From Apostichopus japonicus (lineage: Eukaryota; Echinodermata; Holothuroidea; Aspidochirotida; Stichopodidae), in assembly GCF_037975245.1 (NCBI RefSeq), contig NC_092565.1, positions 2,987,499 to 3,051,498 on the forward strand: DNA of 64,000 nt. The letters are read 5' to 3'. A model generated the notes under the pieces. The model was not told the DNA's origin and ran no database searches. It saw nothing but the letters and a program-made list of their open reading frames with translations. Below are positions 48,401 through 57,123 of the stretch, piece by piece; position 1 is the first letter of the stretch; each line of letters opens with the position of its first letter. The translations under genes and the position numbers were made by a program.

Positions 48401-50625
48401 TATTAAATTGAAAACGATAATTATTGGCTTCGGAGTATAATGGTGTTTTATTTTCATTGGTTTTCTAAGATAAATATAAAAGAACGCTCCCCTAAGTTCT
48501 TTTAAGAAACTAGCCTTCGAACAGACCGTGGGAATTAGAGAATTTGTCCTAATTTGTACGTTGGTATAACATTCGGCAAAATACAAAATACATATGGAAA
48601 ATGGAACATCTACATTAAGACTAAAAGCGTTAACTCAATTGATAAAGCTTTACCAGGTTGTAACCTTACTGGTTTAAGTATGTTAGGAACGAAGACACTT
48701 ACATGTCTCCTCTCAAAATCATGCACTACAATTACATACCACACACGTGCGCTACGTTGTAGCACTGCGACCAGTTCAGGGTCAACGCCCACTCCCTCTT
48801 CCTTCTAAATCTACCATTCTAAAGGCTTATAAACTACAAAGTGGCTATTCTTACGACTAGTCGTAAGAATAATTTCCGACTACGCATGCGCAGTTGCTAT
48901 TTTATGACCAGTAGTACTATTTTTACGACGAGGAGTAACAATAATTTCCGGTTAAGGTTAGAGTTAGGGTTAGGATTGAGGTTTAGGGTTATGTTTAGGG
49001 TTAGGGTTACCCCTACTACATGCACAGTTGCTTTATTTACTTTACTGCGCTTGAATTCGCCTTTGTTGTAAGAATAGTTTATAAAATAATTGTTACAACT
49101 AGTCGTAAGAATAGCCACGGCCTATAAACTACAATGCTACAATGCTAGGTAGATTGGAGTGCACGGTTTGAGTGGATACAGGTGAGGGAGGTGGTGAAAT
49201 AAAGACTATATAGTTACCCAATTAAGATGCATATCACAGTAAGGATCACTGACATAACGTAAACTGGACATCTATTAAGTGAACTTATCTCTTCATCTTT
49301 GCGTGTTCCTCCGCAGTTACCACAGCAACGGCAGAGACAGAAACAGATCCCAACGATTGGAAGACAGATCGCTAGGAGCATCAGAATCCCGGAAATGATA
49401 AGCAATGGCAGCTCGAACATTATTAACTGAAATATGATGAGGAATTGCAGTATATAGTTATTAAAGGAATGTTGTTTTCCTCTATATAGGTCTATGGCAA
49501 ATGCAAAGGTACAACTATAGAACGCAAAGGTACGCAAACGAAATACAAACACAAACGCAAAACGCAAAGGTACAACTATAGAACTAAAGTAAACACTCAG
49601 CTTACCTCCTGTAAGAGAGTATCCATATCGGCTCCATCGGACATTAAACTTGTTACGGTATCTCCTATATTTAAAGACAAACAAATTAAAAATGAAATAT
49701 TTTTATGAAAGGAAATGAAACCATTTATTTATATATATTTAAGGTCACGTGTCAACAACTCCACACTCTCTCCCGTCTCCTCAACATAGCGTGAGAACGT
49801 CCGTGAGTGAACGGTGAATAACAGTACTTAGCTTCTTGCTCCAGTCTCTCGTCAATCTGCACCATACAGCAGCAAAACAAATCTTACACCTCGTACGTAT
49901 GGAAAGCCATTTTAACATTTAATTCGGGAATTTTAAGATATCTGAAATTGAATTCGAGATATCTGTAATTGAATTCGAGATATCTAAAATTATATTTCAG
50001 ATATCTAAAATTGAATTCGAGATATCTGCAATTGAATTCGAGATATCTGCAATTCTATTTCATATATCTGAAATTGAATTCGAGATATCTGAAATTCTAT
50101 TTCAGATATCTGAAATAGAATTGCAGATATCTTGAATTCAATTTCAGATATCTCAAATTCAATTTCAGATATCTCGAATTCAATTTCAGATATCTGAAAT
50201 TCTCTGGTATTTCTAGATATCTGGGATTGATTTTAAGATATCTGCAATTATTTGTAGATATCTTAAATAAATTGGAGATATCTGTAATTTAATTTGAGAT
50301 ATCTGAAATAATTTCGAGATATCTGAAATTCCTTATTAAATGTTAAAACGGCTTTCCATACGTACGGTCTGTACTCACCCCAAGGGAACGACTCTGGGAC
50401 TAGTAATCTGACCAGATATTCACCAGTCTCCACCAAGAAGTTATACCGCCAATCATTGTCGATGGTATTGTTAACCAGGTTATACTGGGAGGCGTCAGAG
50501 AGCCAGTTGAAATCCTGCTTATCATGGTGATCTTCGTTAGCTCGACACGATGAAAGTAAAGACGCGATCACGAAGAAAGAGAAGACCGTTGTCGTCCATA
50601 CGCATCTTTTGAAGCAGTTAATCAT
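30352..50625 (-). CDS. PROM1: Prominin (CD133 family), five-span membrane glycoprotein
   Basis: Coding exons in transcript order: 50379-50625, 49606-49664, 49218-49426, 48029-48149, 47782-47848, 45639-45728, 45125-45351, 43669-43758, 43097-43160, 42709-42788, 41348-41418, 40872-41011, 37078-37193, 36071-36159, 35650-35731, 35073-35216, 34848-34934, 34248-34331, 33582-33635, 33125-33205, 32379-32447, 31554-31643, then 30842-31003 or 30352-30498. Phases close throughout, giving 840 or 835 aa (human PROM1 is about 865). There is a signal peptide, and TM1-TM2 around the Cys-rich hallmark CFCLCRCCGNCGG (~103-175). TM3 lies at ~445-470, TM4 at ~490-510 and TM5 at the C-terminus. VVDNPALWNGEH is another family signature, and both big loops carry many N-glycosylation sites. 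Prominins organise plasma-membrane protrusions and bind cholesterol. PROM1 versus PROM2 cannot be decided here. Confidence 0.93.
30797..30832 (-). other. Poly(A) signals after the proximal terminal exon
   Basis: Two AATAAA hexamers on the minus strand, at 30832-30827 and 30802-30797, start 10 and 40 bases past the stop of exon 23a. They support exon 23a as a genuine polyadenylated terminal exon. Confidence 0.6.
30842..31003 (-). CDS. PROM1: Prominin proximal alternative terminal exon (23a)
   Basis: Acceptor CAACTCCTCCAG, then 53 codons and TAA. TM5 is TLYWMSVSVFSLCLLPFICF followed by NVRIAKYH. The tail is Pro-rich (QYLPPPGSIKVYPP) with no PDZ-type end. The stop overlaps a GTAAGC that could also act as a donor. 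Confidence 0.87.
   Translation of the reverse strand, partial: TLYWMSVSVFSLCLLPFICFNVRIAKYHRRAQPSNVQHPQYLPPPGSIKVYPP
31554..31643 (-). CDS. PROM1: Prominin exon 22
   Basis: Thirty codons in phase 0: VKNDIGRCGIVRLIYDSLVN then GFCDGFMAAI, with donor GTAAGT. It corresponds to the segment just before the last membrane span in prominins and is the common donor for both terminal exons. Confidence 0.85.
31923..32168. mobile_element. MITE with ~45-bp perfect TIRs
   Basis: The left arm CGGGTCACATCTGCGCGATT, CAACACGCGATTCAACTCGC is repeated as reverse complement at 32112-32166. It lies in the prominin intron between exons 31554-31643 and 32379-32447. Internal sequence carries further copies of the TTGAATCGCG motif. 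No ORF. Confidence 0.88.
32379..32447 (-). CDS. PROM1: Prominin exon 21
   Basis: Acceptor CTTTATTTCCCAG, 23 codons (TLETFIDDIVTVAENFTNES, IER), donor GTAAGT, phase 0 at both ends. NFTNES contains an N-glycosylation site. The position matches the second extracellular loop of prominins. Confidence 0.83.
33308..33556 (+). mobile_element. tRNA-derived SINE, copy 2 (intact head)
   Basis: The tRNA-like head GGGAGTGTTAGCTCAGTGG, TTAACGC (A box) and GGTTTGAGTCACTCC (B box) is followed by a ~150-bp body (CGTCCAGTTACAGAGTTG, CAGCTTGCGGCTTTGATAAG) and an ACATACATA-type tail. It lies in prominin intron 19, antisense to the gene. Confidence 0.88.
35073..35216 (-). CDS. PROM1: Prominin exon 16
   Basis: 48 codons, phase 0: EIPDLDELAHSINQSFGEMG..., ending in NVTEQIST. 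It is part of the second large extracellular loop, with two N-glycosylation sequons (NQS, NVT). Confidence 0.88.
35335..35565 (+). repeat. Interspersed repeat family B, copy 3
   Basis: The left end CAGTGACGTGCAC and right end GCGCACGCCACTG look like short terminal inverted repeats. Inside: a G-run, GAACTTTCATGGAAGGTCC, GGATTTTATAAAGGAAGGGG. Shares motif order with 5641, 8278 and 52243. Prominin intron. Confidence 0.6.
36071..36159 (-). CDS. PROM1: Prominin exon 14 (family signature)
   Basis: Encodes VVDNPALWNGEHPLASISGN and ANMTFYSLLE. The next exon continues QCGEDD. VVDNP.LW.GE is a strong prominin signature after TM4. Confidence 0.92.
37078..37193 (-). CDS. PROM1: Prominin exon 13 (TM4)
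   Basis: The acceptor is the second of two nearby AGs (TGCTGCAG): only this one keeps phase with exon 12 (NCGG|VWAFLIAFIICFG). It encodes TM4 and then SNLTLVCDDLQDLTIIEE. Confidence 0.87.
37338..37580 (+). mobile_element. tRNA-derived SINE, copy 3
   Basis: Head GGAGTGTTAGCTCAGTAG, TTAACGC, B box GAGTTCGAGTCACTCC, the same body as copy 2, and a pure CATA tail (CATACATACATACATACATA). The B box is closest to the canonical GGTTCGANTCC. It lies in prominin intron 12. Confidence 0.88.
38101..38342. mobile_element. Palindromic MITE with ~100-bp arms
   Basis: The left arm (TTTGTACCACAGTGAAAACT, GGATCGTGCT, CGGTAGCATGTGCT, AAGAACTGAGGATA) is mirrored on the right (CATATCCTCAGTTCTTAA, AGCACATGCTACCG, AGCACGATCC, TGTGGTACAAA). 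It lies in prominin intron 12, directly beside the element starting at 38354. Confidence 0.85.
38354..40493. mobile_element. Non-autonomous DNA transposon, about 2.1 kb
   Basis: Ends are CCAGGTGCGTATCCAGGG and CCTGGATACGCGCCTGG (inverted), flanked on both sides by TTA, which may be a 3-bp target duplication. Both subterminal parts carry GCGCCCCCCGGGT. It contains a purine tract and three copies of a ~100-bp core (38923-39020, 39643-39742, 40351-40450). No transposase frame. It fills most of prominin intron 12. Confidence 0.75.
38400..38575 (+). repeat. Homopurine tract
   Basis: About 170 bases that are nearly all A and G (GAAAAAGAGGAGAGAAAAG-like), inside the left part of the 2.1-kb element. 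Such tracts can form triplex DNA. Confidence 0.85.
40872..41011 (-). CDS. PROM1: Prominin exon 12 (TM3)
   Basis: 140 nt, phase 2 in and phase 1 out. It encodes NYEFILRAALGGFLLVLLSL, AGLCFGCVGYDSNKPP and GITNCGG: TM3 and the short intracellular loop with the CG-CGYD-type motif seen in prominins. Confidence 0.9.
41645..42252 (+). repeat. Direct repeat pair of ~180 bp in prominin intron 10
   Basis: 41645-41822 and 42068-42252 share ATTATATAGGCCTATA, GCTGCTGTGTTTCATTTCAA, GAAGATTTGCGGTATTTGA, ACATCGCAGAACTCACACAA and GGGGTGACAG, at about 90% identity by eye. They are separated by ~245 bp of different sequence. Confidence 0.85.
42709..42788 (-). CDS. PROM1: Prominin exon 10 (weak donor)
   Basis: Encodes VNSTLLSIGRSIKTSVDESV, EILESF. 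The acceptor TTCATTTTGCAG and the entering phase are clear. The only donor that keeps phase with exon 11 is GTACGA, a poor consensus, so the 3' edge is the least certain of this gene. Confidence 0.7.
45125..45351 (-). CDS. PROM1: Prominin exon 7
   Basis: The largest internal exon (227 nt): LELFTLENNTFGEINETINR..., AANLTDIKTDCLADP, VCDSLPDPNELEVSLDLTQ. It carries several N-glycosylation sequons and the paired cysteines typical of the first extracellular loop. Confidence 0.9.
45639..45728 (-). CDS. PROM1: Prominin exon 6
   Basis: Encodes ADEEISDPLLRETYSHLDAI, ADHLDNFLNE, phase 1 in and phase 1 out. Its acceptor CCCTTCTCAG lies only 28 bp from the end of the transposon at 45757-47099. Confidence 0.85.
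45757..47099. mobile_element. Non-autonomous DNA transposon, about 1.34 kb
   Basis: Termini CAGGGGCGTATCCAGGG and CCTGGATACGCCCCTG, flanked by TAT on both sides. GCGCCCCCCCTATTGG blocks lie just inside each end. Long A and C runs, no ORF. A ~100-bp core at 46801-46909 matches the three cores in the 38354 element, and the termini are related, so both belong to one superfamily. It is in prominin intron 5. Confidence 0.8.
47575..47662. repeat. AAATGCAT-type short tandem repeat
   Basis: Repeats of AAATGCATA and variants with ATGCATACGTGCATA for about 90 bp, in prominin intron 5, ~120 bp downstream of exon 5. Confidence 0.8.
48841..49118. mobile_element. MITE carrying TTAGGG-like repeats
   Basis: TIRs GTGGCTATTCTTACGACTAG and CTAGTCGTAAGAATAGCCAC (inverted). 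Centre 48960-49010 contains four exact TTAGGG units among variants. Both flanks carry GGC(T/C)TATAAACTACAA, possibly a target duplication. It lies in prominin intron 3. Confidence 0.85.
49218..49426 (-). CDS. PROM1: Prominin exon 3 (TM1, Cys-rich loop, TM2)
   Basis: Encodes LIMFELPLLIISGILMLLAI, CLPIVGICFCLCRCCGNCGG, then VYVMSVILTVICILIG. The CFCLCRCC..CGG motif between the first two spans is the best prominin diagnostic in the window. Confidence 0.95.
49892..50366. mobile_element. MITE packed with GATATCT repeats, beside prominin exon 1
   Basis: TIRs CGTACGTATGGAAAGCC and GGCTTTCCATACGTACG, extended by TTTTAACATTTAAT / ATTAAATGTTAAAA. The interior is an array of ~20-bp units of the type GAATTCGAGATATCTGAAAT, changing orientation near 50105. 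The right TIR ends 12 bp from the exon 1 donor dinucleotide boundary (exon starts at 50379). Confidence 0.88.
50379..50625 (-). CDS. PROM1: Prominin exon 1 (signal peptide)
   Basis: ATG at 50625. MINCFKRCVWTTTVFSFFVI, ASLLSSCRA is a signal peptide with cleavage likely near residue 28-30. The mature part contains YLVRLLVPESFPW, similar to the hydrophobic ...PRDFP stretch of vertebrate prominins. Donor GTGAGT, phase 1. Confidence 0.87.
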
Positions 50626-51240
50626 GGTATATTGTTACTTCAAACCAGCTGCAGTATAAAATGTTCCTGTATCCCTCATCAACTCATCTTGGGGTATTTG
50701 TACGATCTTACCCCTCTCGGACCCTGTGAAGTAAATCGTGATGTTACCCTTAAGCGGGATAAAGCAGCAACTGGCATTGACTTAAACAATGCACATAACT
50801 GCTGTTGGTACACAATTTAATACGCAAACATTTTCACGATAAAGTAATTATGACGCATATAACGATACGAGGGCCTAACAACCGTACGCATTATCGGACG
50901 CGCATGAGGTTCTAACGACAACAACACAAGAACACCGAGGCCAATACAGGGTGGCGTGTAGATAACGGAATTGCTTTCTGTAAACGACTATACTGCCGAA
51001 CAGTGCGTTTTCTCAATTGCCATTTCAGAGAAAACATAGTAAGACAAATACAGTGAAATAACGTTCGTTGTATCGTCTAAGATACAAAAAAAAATGAATC
51101 ATGTATTACTATAGGTAGCCTAAAGGCTTGCCGGTGGGTCTAAACGAGAGGCTAAAATCAAATAAATAGTGCGCGTCTTCACGCACAAGGGATTTTCCAA
51201 CACCGACGCGCTCGCAAGTCCCTGATGTGCATGCAAGTTG

Positions 51241-51690
51241 ATTAGTAGTAGTAGTAAGTTGAGTCTCGTCTATCCGACATGCTCAGTGATTAACCTCCGC
51301 CACGAATCACGATCTTGCGCAAGGTTTATTGCTTCTTCGAAATTGTTAATATTAATGTCCTTGAATTGCGATTTTATTTTTCCAAGTAATGTAGTCACGG
51401 GCCTTCCAACTGGTTTAGCAGTATGTCTCAGTGCTTCTCTTAAAGCAACCTTTGCTGGAGCGTCCTCTTGAAGTCTTGCTACATGACCGAAAAATCTCAA
51501 TCTTCTATGTGCGACTATCGATGACCAAGGTGTTTGGTTGGTTTCTCATCATTTGATAACCAATTATTATTGGTCCATCTAATGTTGAGAATATTTCGAA
51601 GTGGTCTCCTTTGAAAAGTGTCAATTTTGCGATCAAGATCCTTCGTTGTGCCCCACAGTTCGCAATTGTACAAAAAAAATACTCTTTAAT
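51241..51690 (-). mobile_element. LINE (non-LTR retrotransposon) 3' fragment
   Basis: Minus-strand frames encode the region downstream of the RT: LYNCELWGTTKDLDRKIDTF, NILNIRWTNN, then RFFGHVARLQED, VGRPVTTLLGKI and INLAQDRDSWRRLI. The pattern GHVAR..., GRP.TT..., AQDR..WR is typical of RTE/CR1-like LINE C-termini. Frames shift, so it is dead. The 3' end is a short TAC/GTA triplet tail. Confidence 0.75.
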
Positions 51691-52242
51691 AAAGTCTCAA
51701 AGATCCTAAGCTTAATTTTCCGGCTTATGTTTTTGCTTTTAAAAATGCAAGTTGATTGCACATTTTTATTCTCGATGGGTGTGTGCGAATTGAGGTTTGT
51801 AAATACTGAGACCGCGTTGTAATATTGTGTAGTTAGCTCATAGTGTTTAAATGAGAGGGCGCACCGAGCGTACGCGTTGCTAACGGAACATTCATTTCCA
51901 GGCTGATTGTACACGAAAGGATAGTGGAAGTGGAAACTAGTTGAGTGTTAATGAATTCTCTACAGCTATTCCTATTTTCAAGTGATTAATGCAGCTTAAA
52001 ATCTCTGGAATACAAATCGATCTGTAACATTTTTCGCAATTAATGTTCACCCCCCCCCCTCCCGGGGTGCAGACACGGCTTATATGTTGCGCCCTTCTAT
52101 CGTCTTGTAGAAGTATTACTATTAAGTAAGTCTACATTTGTTATTTATGTTCCCATAATTGTCATCTTATAAACTATAAATTTGAATCTAGTTGAGAATC
52201 GAAGTGTATAGCCTATAGAAAAAAAACACTTCAGTGCATTCG

Positions 52243-52450
52243 GCCATGCAGTGATGGCGTATACAGGATTGCAACAGGGAGGGGTGGGTTGAATATTGAA
52301 AAGTTCTACTGAGTTAGGTAGCAGGCTGAATGAACCGTTATGGAAGGGCAGGAGACGAATGAAGGATTTTACAAAGGAGGGGATGCCCTGTCATTGAGGC
52401 CGAATCAGTAGGGGGTGTGGGGTCCTCTCCCAGACAAAATAGATGACAAC
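52243..52450 (+). repeat. Interspersed repeat family B, copy 4
   Basis: GAACCGTTATGGAAGGGCAG, GGATTTTACAAAGGAGGGG and GTAGGGGGTGTGG, in the same order as in the 35335 copy. Intergenic. Confidence 0.55.
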
Positions 52451-52744
52451 CGGTGGCATTCTGGGGGAAAATTCAGACTATAGTTATGTCTATATAAGTA
52501 GCCCTTAATGCAAGGTCCTGTCAATAAGTACTAGTGTGAGGTTAAAAATAAAGGGCGACAGGGGTATAAACACAAGTACGAGTGATCCAGGATTCTTCCC
52601 CGGCTGAATAAAAAAAAATCCCCGACTGAACCATCCCCCCCCCCCCACTGAAGATGGGAGGCGAAGGGGAATCCCCCACCACAAGTGCGACAGCATCTTG
52701 CTCATATCATTTGTATCATTTGTCTGGTAATTACATGCATATGT

Positions 52745-52780
52745 TACATATATATATATATATACTTATTACATTACATT

Positions 52781-52858
<78 letters not shown>

Positions 52859-52866
52859 TATAAATA
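52745..52866. repeat. TA dinucleotide microsatellite
   Basis: A short TA run at ~52748, a TTACATTACATTACA spacer, then about 33 TA units from 52783 to 52848 and a TAAATAAATAAATA end. Confidence 0.95.
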
Positions 52867-54089
52867 TATGACGCAAAATCCACTATGGTGTACGGGGTTT
52901 CTACCAAAATTGTAAAAAAAATGTATAATAAAGATAACAGTCAAACTTTAGCTGATGACTGGAATGTCTTACTTCCGAACTAATTTGTAGAGATGTTTCT
53001 GTTATATACAACTGTACCGTAAAAGAAAAAGGATAAATAAGTTGAACTTGAAATATTACCAACTTGTTGCTGTTTATCTTGGTTGGCTCTTCTGCCTACA
53101 TTTCTTTAACAACAGTGTTTCGGCTCCTTTCGCTAGATAGTTTTAAATGATTTCTTCTCCATAGACTAGTACTGTCTATATGCACATCCGTTAACCTTTT
53201 GGATATACCTACAGCCTATAGTCAACACAGGTCACTGTGGGTTTTCGTTCTCTTGCGAACCAAAGTGAGAGAGTCCTCTTTTCAGCAAGGAGCAAGGAAC
53301 GAACGGTATTCACATATTCCAAATTGCCCAGAGCACTGAGGTGGTTGTTAAGTTGAATAGAACATTGTTAACGGTCACGTAGGCCCATTGTCACGGTGTA
53401 TTATGAAGAGGGGAGACATAAACTTAACTCCAGATTAACGTAAATATTTTTGTAACTTGAATTTCCTCGAATGTACCATTGAACGGTATGATCTTAAATC
53501 TATAGAAAAAGAGAAAGTAAAGACGACTGTACCGAAGTTTACATTCATGAAGCCACATTAGCCTGCGGTAATTCTGCAGTGGCATGACGAATAAGGAAGG
53601 CCCGAGGGGAGAACTGACGAAATCTCTTTTCCATCACCTTCAATTGATAAATCTTTATAATTTGTTATTGGCATATTTGAGAAAGTACACAATCCCAATC
53701 AGACTGGAGCCGATAGACGGACTACATACATAGGGGTATAACTTGCTACCAGCGGAGTGATACAACCGGGGGCGCTATGGCTGGCCGATGAAACAAGCGA
53801 TGTACTCGGCGCCTAGGACGAAACTTTAACCCTTTTTGCGGCCAAGAAAAAAATGGCGCCTTCGGAACCTCAATCTGGTAGTGCCTTCGGACTCAGCAGC
53901 GCACCGGTTTTCCTTGCTTCCATTGTAAATAATATATGCAAATGACCCATATAGCTCCACATTGTAAAGTCGTGTTAATGCTACTTTGATTGTCATTAAG
54001 GTGGTGTAGCCAGGCACTATGCGACCGTGTATATCCCATCCCATATCCGACACCACTGCCACATTGGTTCGTCCGTTACCAAGTAACAA

Positions 54090-54190
54090 GTAGTAGTAGT
54101 AGCCTAGTGAGTCTCGTCTATCCGACATGCTCAGTGATTAACCTCCGCCACGTATCACGATCTTGCGCAAGATTTATTGCTTCCTCGATT
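54090..54190 (-). mobile_element. LINE 3' end, second copy
   Basis: About 100 bp almost identical to 51241-51345: TAGTAGTAGTAG tail, GAGTCTCGTCTATCCGACAT, GCTCAGTGATTAACCTCCGC, ATCACGATCTTGCGCAAG. This is extreme 5' truncation of the same LINE family. Confidence 0.85.
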
Positions 54191-54469
54191 AACCAAGTAA
54201 CTAACATGGGGCATTTACCACTGTTCTTGTCTCGGGAATTTCCATTTATACGCGGTCCCTACGAACAGGCCAGAACTTATGGCAAAATGTACCGGCACAT
54301 CGTTATGCTATACTGTAATGTTTTAATACACAACAGTAGCCAAAACACTGCAGAGTAATGGGTGAATTTTCATATTTGCAATGTACTATGAGGGTTCAAG
54401 CAAAGATATTAGTTTCAGACAGTAGTGGCTAACGTTTAGGCCTATACTTCATACACAAAAAAGGCGAAG

Positions 54470-54980
54470 CCAGTGTATGCGCGCGCCAGCACGTGTATGC
54501 TTTTCACATTTTAACTTCTTAATGCGCGTTAGTCTGCACTTGATAGTGAAGCGAACTATCGCGTGTGCGCGCGCGTTTTCTTTTGACTTGGCTAATCGTT
54601 TCGTTAAACTTCTGAGAAGGCGACCAGAAATAAGTGTTTTCGTTGAACAGAGAACGGATCATAACACAGACATACTTAATAGGTCTGACAAAGTCGGGAA
54701 ATTAAAGATACACAGGAGAATTAAACTAAACGAGATAGCGATATAAAAGTAACACAAGTAGCGGCTACTTTTCGCGCTTGAAGGTTAACGTACATACGAC
54801 TTCACTCTCTGCAAGAAGTCAGCTACCTAGCGCCAAAGCTAGTAGCATGCTTACGGTGACGTGCGAGAGAGCAACAATTCGTGCGTCGCGTACTTGTTTC
54901 CACGACGTTTATTGGCTGAATACAACGGGTTGCCTTACTACTACGTTGCTAAGTGCGTACTTTTCTTTGCTGTTATTGCG
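54470..54980 (+). promoter_or_regulatory. CpG-rich stretch, possible promoter of the small gene
   Basis: The highest CpG density in the window (GCGCGCGCC, TGTGCGCGCGCG, GTGCGTCGCGTAC), with an inverted CCAAT box (ATTGG near 54910) and a GTGACGTG CRE-like site near 54857. It lies 1.1-1.6 kb upstream of the first recognised exon of the + strand gene. Promoter role is inferred from composition only. Confidence 0.35.
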
Positions 54981-56101
54981 TAAGTTCTTTCACGTGACAT
55001 GTGCATAGTAACACTCGTTGTACATTTATATCTAGATCTAGGCTGTATATGTAACATTAATGACATGTACTTAATATGTCGAGTGTATCCGATCCCAAAT
55101 CATCGAAAAACCAAACAAACATGCATGAATAGGCCTAGGCCTATATAGCGTTTAATGCAGCAAACATACACGGTAAACTGGTGATTTATTTATATATCTG
55201 TATTGTTTGCTGTAATACAACAGCTTACTCTCAAGGAATTCTACTCACTGCCTCAAGTTCAGACCCGACGTATTTTAGGCTACAGTTTGTTGGGCCCCTG
55301 GCAAATATCTATGCCAGAGCCACTGTATACATGGCTCTGATCTAGCCTTTCTAATTCTAGGCCAATGCTAGCTTAACGTTAGGCCATGTCATAATTCAGT
55401 TGGTCAGTTTAGCCGATACCTTGATCACCCATCCCAACGTTTTCTCTCGTTCAGTCTCATCATTATATCCTCTCAGAGTATAATTAATAACCCACCATTA
55501 ACGTTAGGCTTAGACTATATGTACTGTTAGACCAGAGGGAGCCTTGTAAGGGTAAGACAGTCCCATTCAAGGGCCCAACTTTAGTTTTACAGTTTTAGGG
55601 CTTAGTTTACAAGTACTGCTTGTTTTTGAGGAATACTAACATTATAAATCTATCAGGAGTTTCGGTGATTTATTTATGATCTGCATGTTGTTTATTCCAT
55701 AATTCCTATGTTGGTGTAGTGTTTCGCAGGGCAATATATTTTGTTCATGGTTTTTACTGTATGGCAAAGCCAGTCAGATGTTGCAAATAGCTAAATTTTC
55801 TCAAATGTAAAGGACACCATAATTGAGCTAATGTTTGGTGAAATTTGCATATTTCATGGTATGTTTTCAGAGGTATGACAATCATCATTTAAAGATGTTC
55901 AATAATTTGCATTTAATATAGGATCATAACCATGATTGTAGCTTGATGACAGGACAGAAGCACTATATTTCATTGCTTAAAGTTGTCTTTGCTTTGTCAG
56001 TCCAGATGGTAATGTACTTTACCTGTCAAAATATTTTCTTTGAACAGGACATGCATTAATTAAGTAGAAATTCTCACCGAAGTACCATTAAAGCTTTCAG
56101 C

Positions 56102-57123
56102 ATGAGAAAAGTAAAGTTTATTCCTCCATCAAGACCAAGCATCCAATTAAAAGGAAAGGAAACTTCAGCAGACAAAAAGATAGCAAGCAAGCATCTTCTT
56201 CACAAGAAATCTACCAAACAGATGACTGAAGGTCCACATCCAGATGTGTACACATTTATATCTACTTCGCCTAAGAAGGTCGTAAATTCTCCTCATCAAA
56301 AAAGGTTACAAAAAAAGAAGAAAAAGGTGGGCAGTTTTTCAAGTTGTCCAATTTTATAACAAGTTTTTGAAACTATTGCAGAATGTTCATCATCTCTGTT
56401 AGAATTTGCACAATACTTCATACACCCACAAGCTTTCCATCAGAGGGTCTAATGCAGGGGGAAGGAGCCAGAGGGGGGGGGGTGCATGTGCCCCCCACTT
56501 TTTTCCAATATAGCAAATGTGCCCCTTTGATGAAGAACTGTGTTTTGGATATCTTAAGCCTTTGTTAATTTTAATATTTCTTTTCATTATTTAGTTTTAT
56601 TCTGTACATGCTATTTCTAAAATGGTATCCCATATCTTTTTGTAGCACGGTTAACAATAAACAATCTCAATAAATAGTATTGATAGCATACTAACACATG
56701 ATATGGCCGGTGTGTGTCCGTTTATAGCATAACGAGTGGTGGTTGTAGCATGAGAAAGTGCCCCTCTGATGTTGTGGCCCCCCCCCCACAATTTGAAAGC
56801 TTCCTATCCCCCTGGTGTAATGGAAAAAGTAGGGAGTTTCCCTCAAATTTTATTTCTAGGAATTATAAGTTGATGAAAACAGACTCAATGAGCAGGGAGC
56901 TACGACCATTTACAAACCAAGCAAAAGAAGCAAACTTCATTGTATTCATGATAGAAATCATCTAAATTATTTTGTTTCCTTGATGAATTTTGCCTTCTGA
57001 TGAGTTCTTTCATTTTACTTTCAGGCAAAAGTCATGGAGAGAGTTTTGAAAGATATCTTTAGAATGAAGAAAGATATTGCAAGCTTACGGCAAAAAGGGA
57101 AACATACAACTCCTGAGCCATGA
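56102..57123 (+). CDS. Small basic protein of unknown function
   Basis: Two coding exons: 56102-56326 (75 codons; acceptor AAAGCTTTCAG, donor GTGGGC) and 57025-57123 (acceptor TTTTACTTTCAG, stop TGA). Together they encode 107 aa. The sequence is strongly basic: MRKVKFIPPSRPSIQL at the start, KRLQKKKKK at the junction, and a short amphipathic helix AKVMERVLKDIFRMKKDIAS near the end. I do not recognise the family. The Lys-rich segment looks like a nuclear localisation signal (inference). The ATG lies one base after an acceptor, so a 5' exon exists and may add residues. AATAAA at 57277 follows. The gene is tail-to-tail with KIF11. Confidence 0.6.

Larger units (their letters stand above)
50626..56101. 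other. Intergenic region upstream of prominin and of the small + strand gene
   Basis: A divergent arrangement: prominin is read to the left, the small gene to the right. It contains two LINE 3' ends, one family B repeat, a TA microsatellite and a CpG-rich block at 54470-54980. A 5' exon of the small gene probably lies here but could not be placed. No other coding sequence recognised. Confidence 0.5.

Noticed and set aside
48610-48808. Candidate prominin exon after TM2 on the minus strand
   Set aside because: The frame shows no prominin features, and the exon ending at 49218 joins the exon starting at 48149 with correct phase without it.
53826-54128. 100-residue minus-strand frame
   Set aside because: Part of it is the LINE 3' end with its triplet tail (poly-Tyr); the rest has no recognisable feature.
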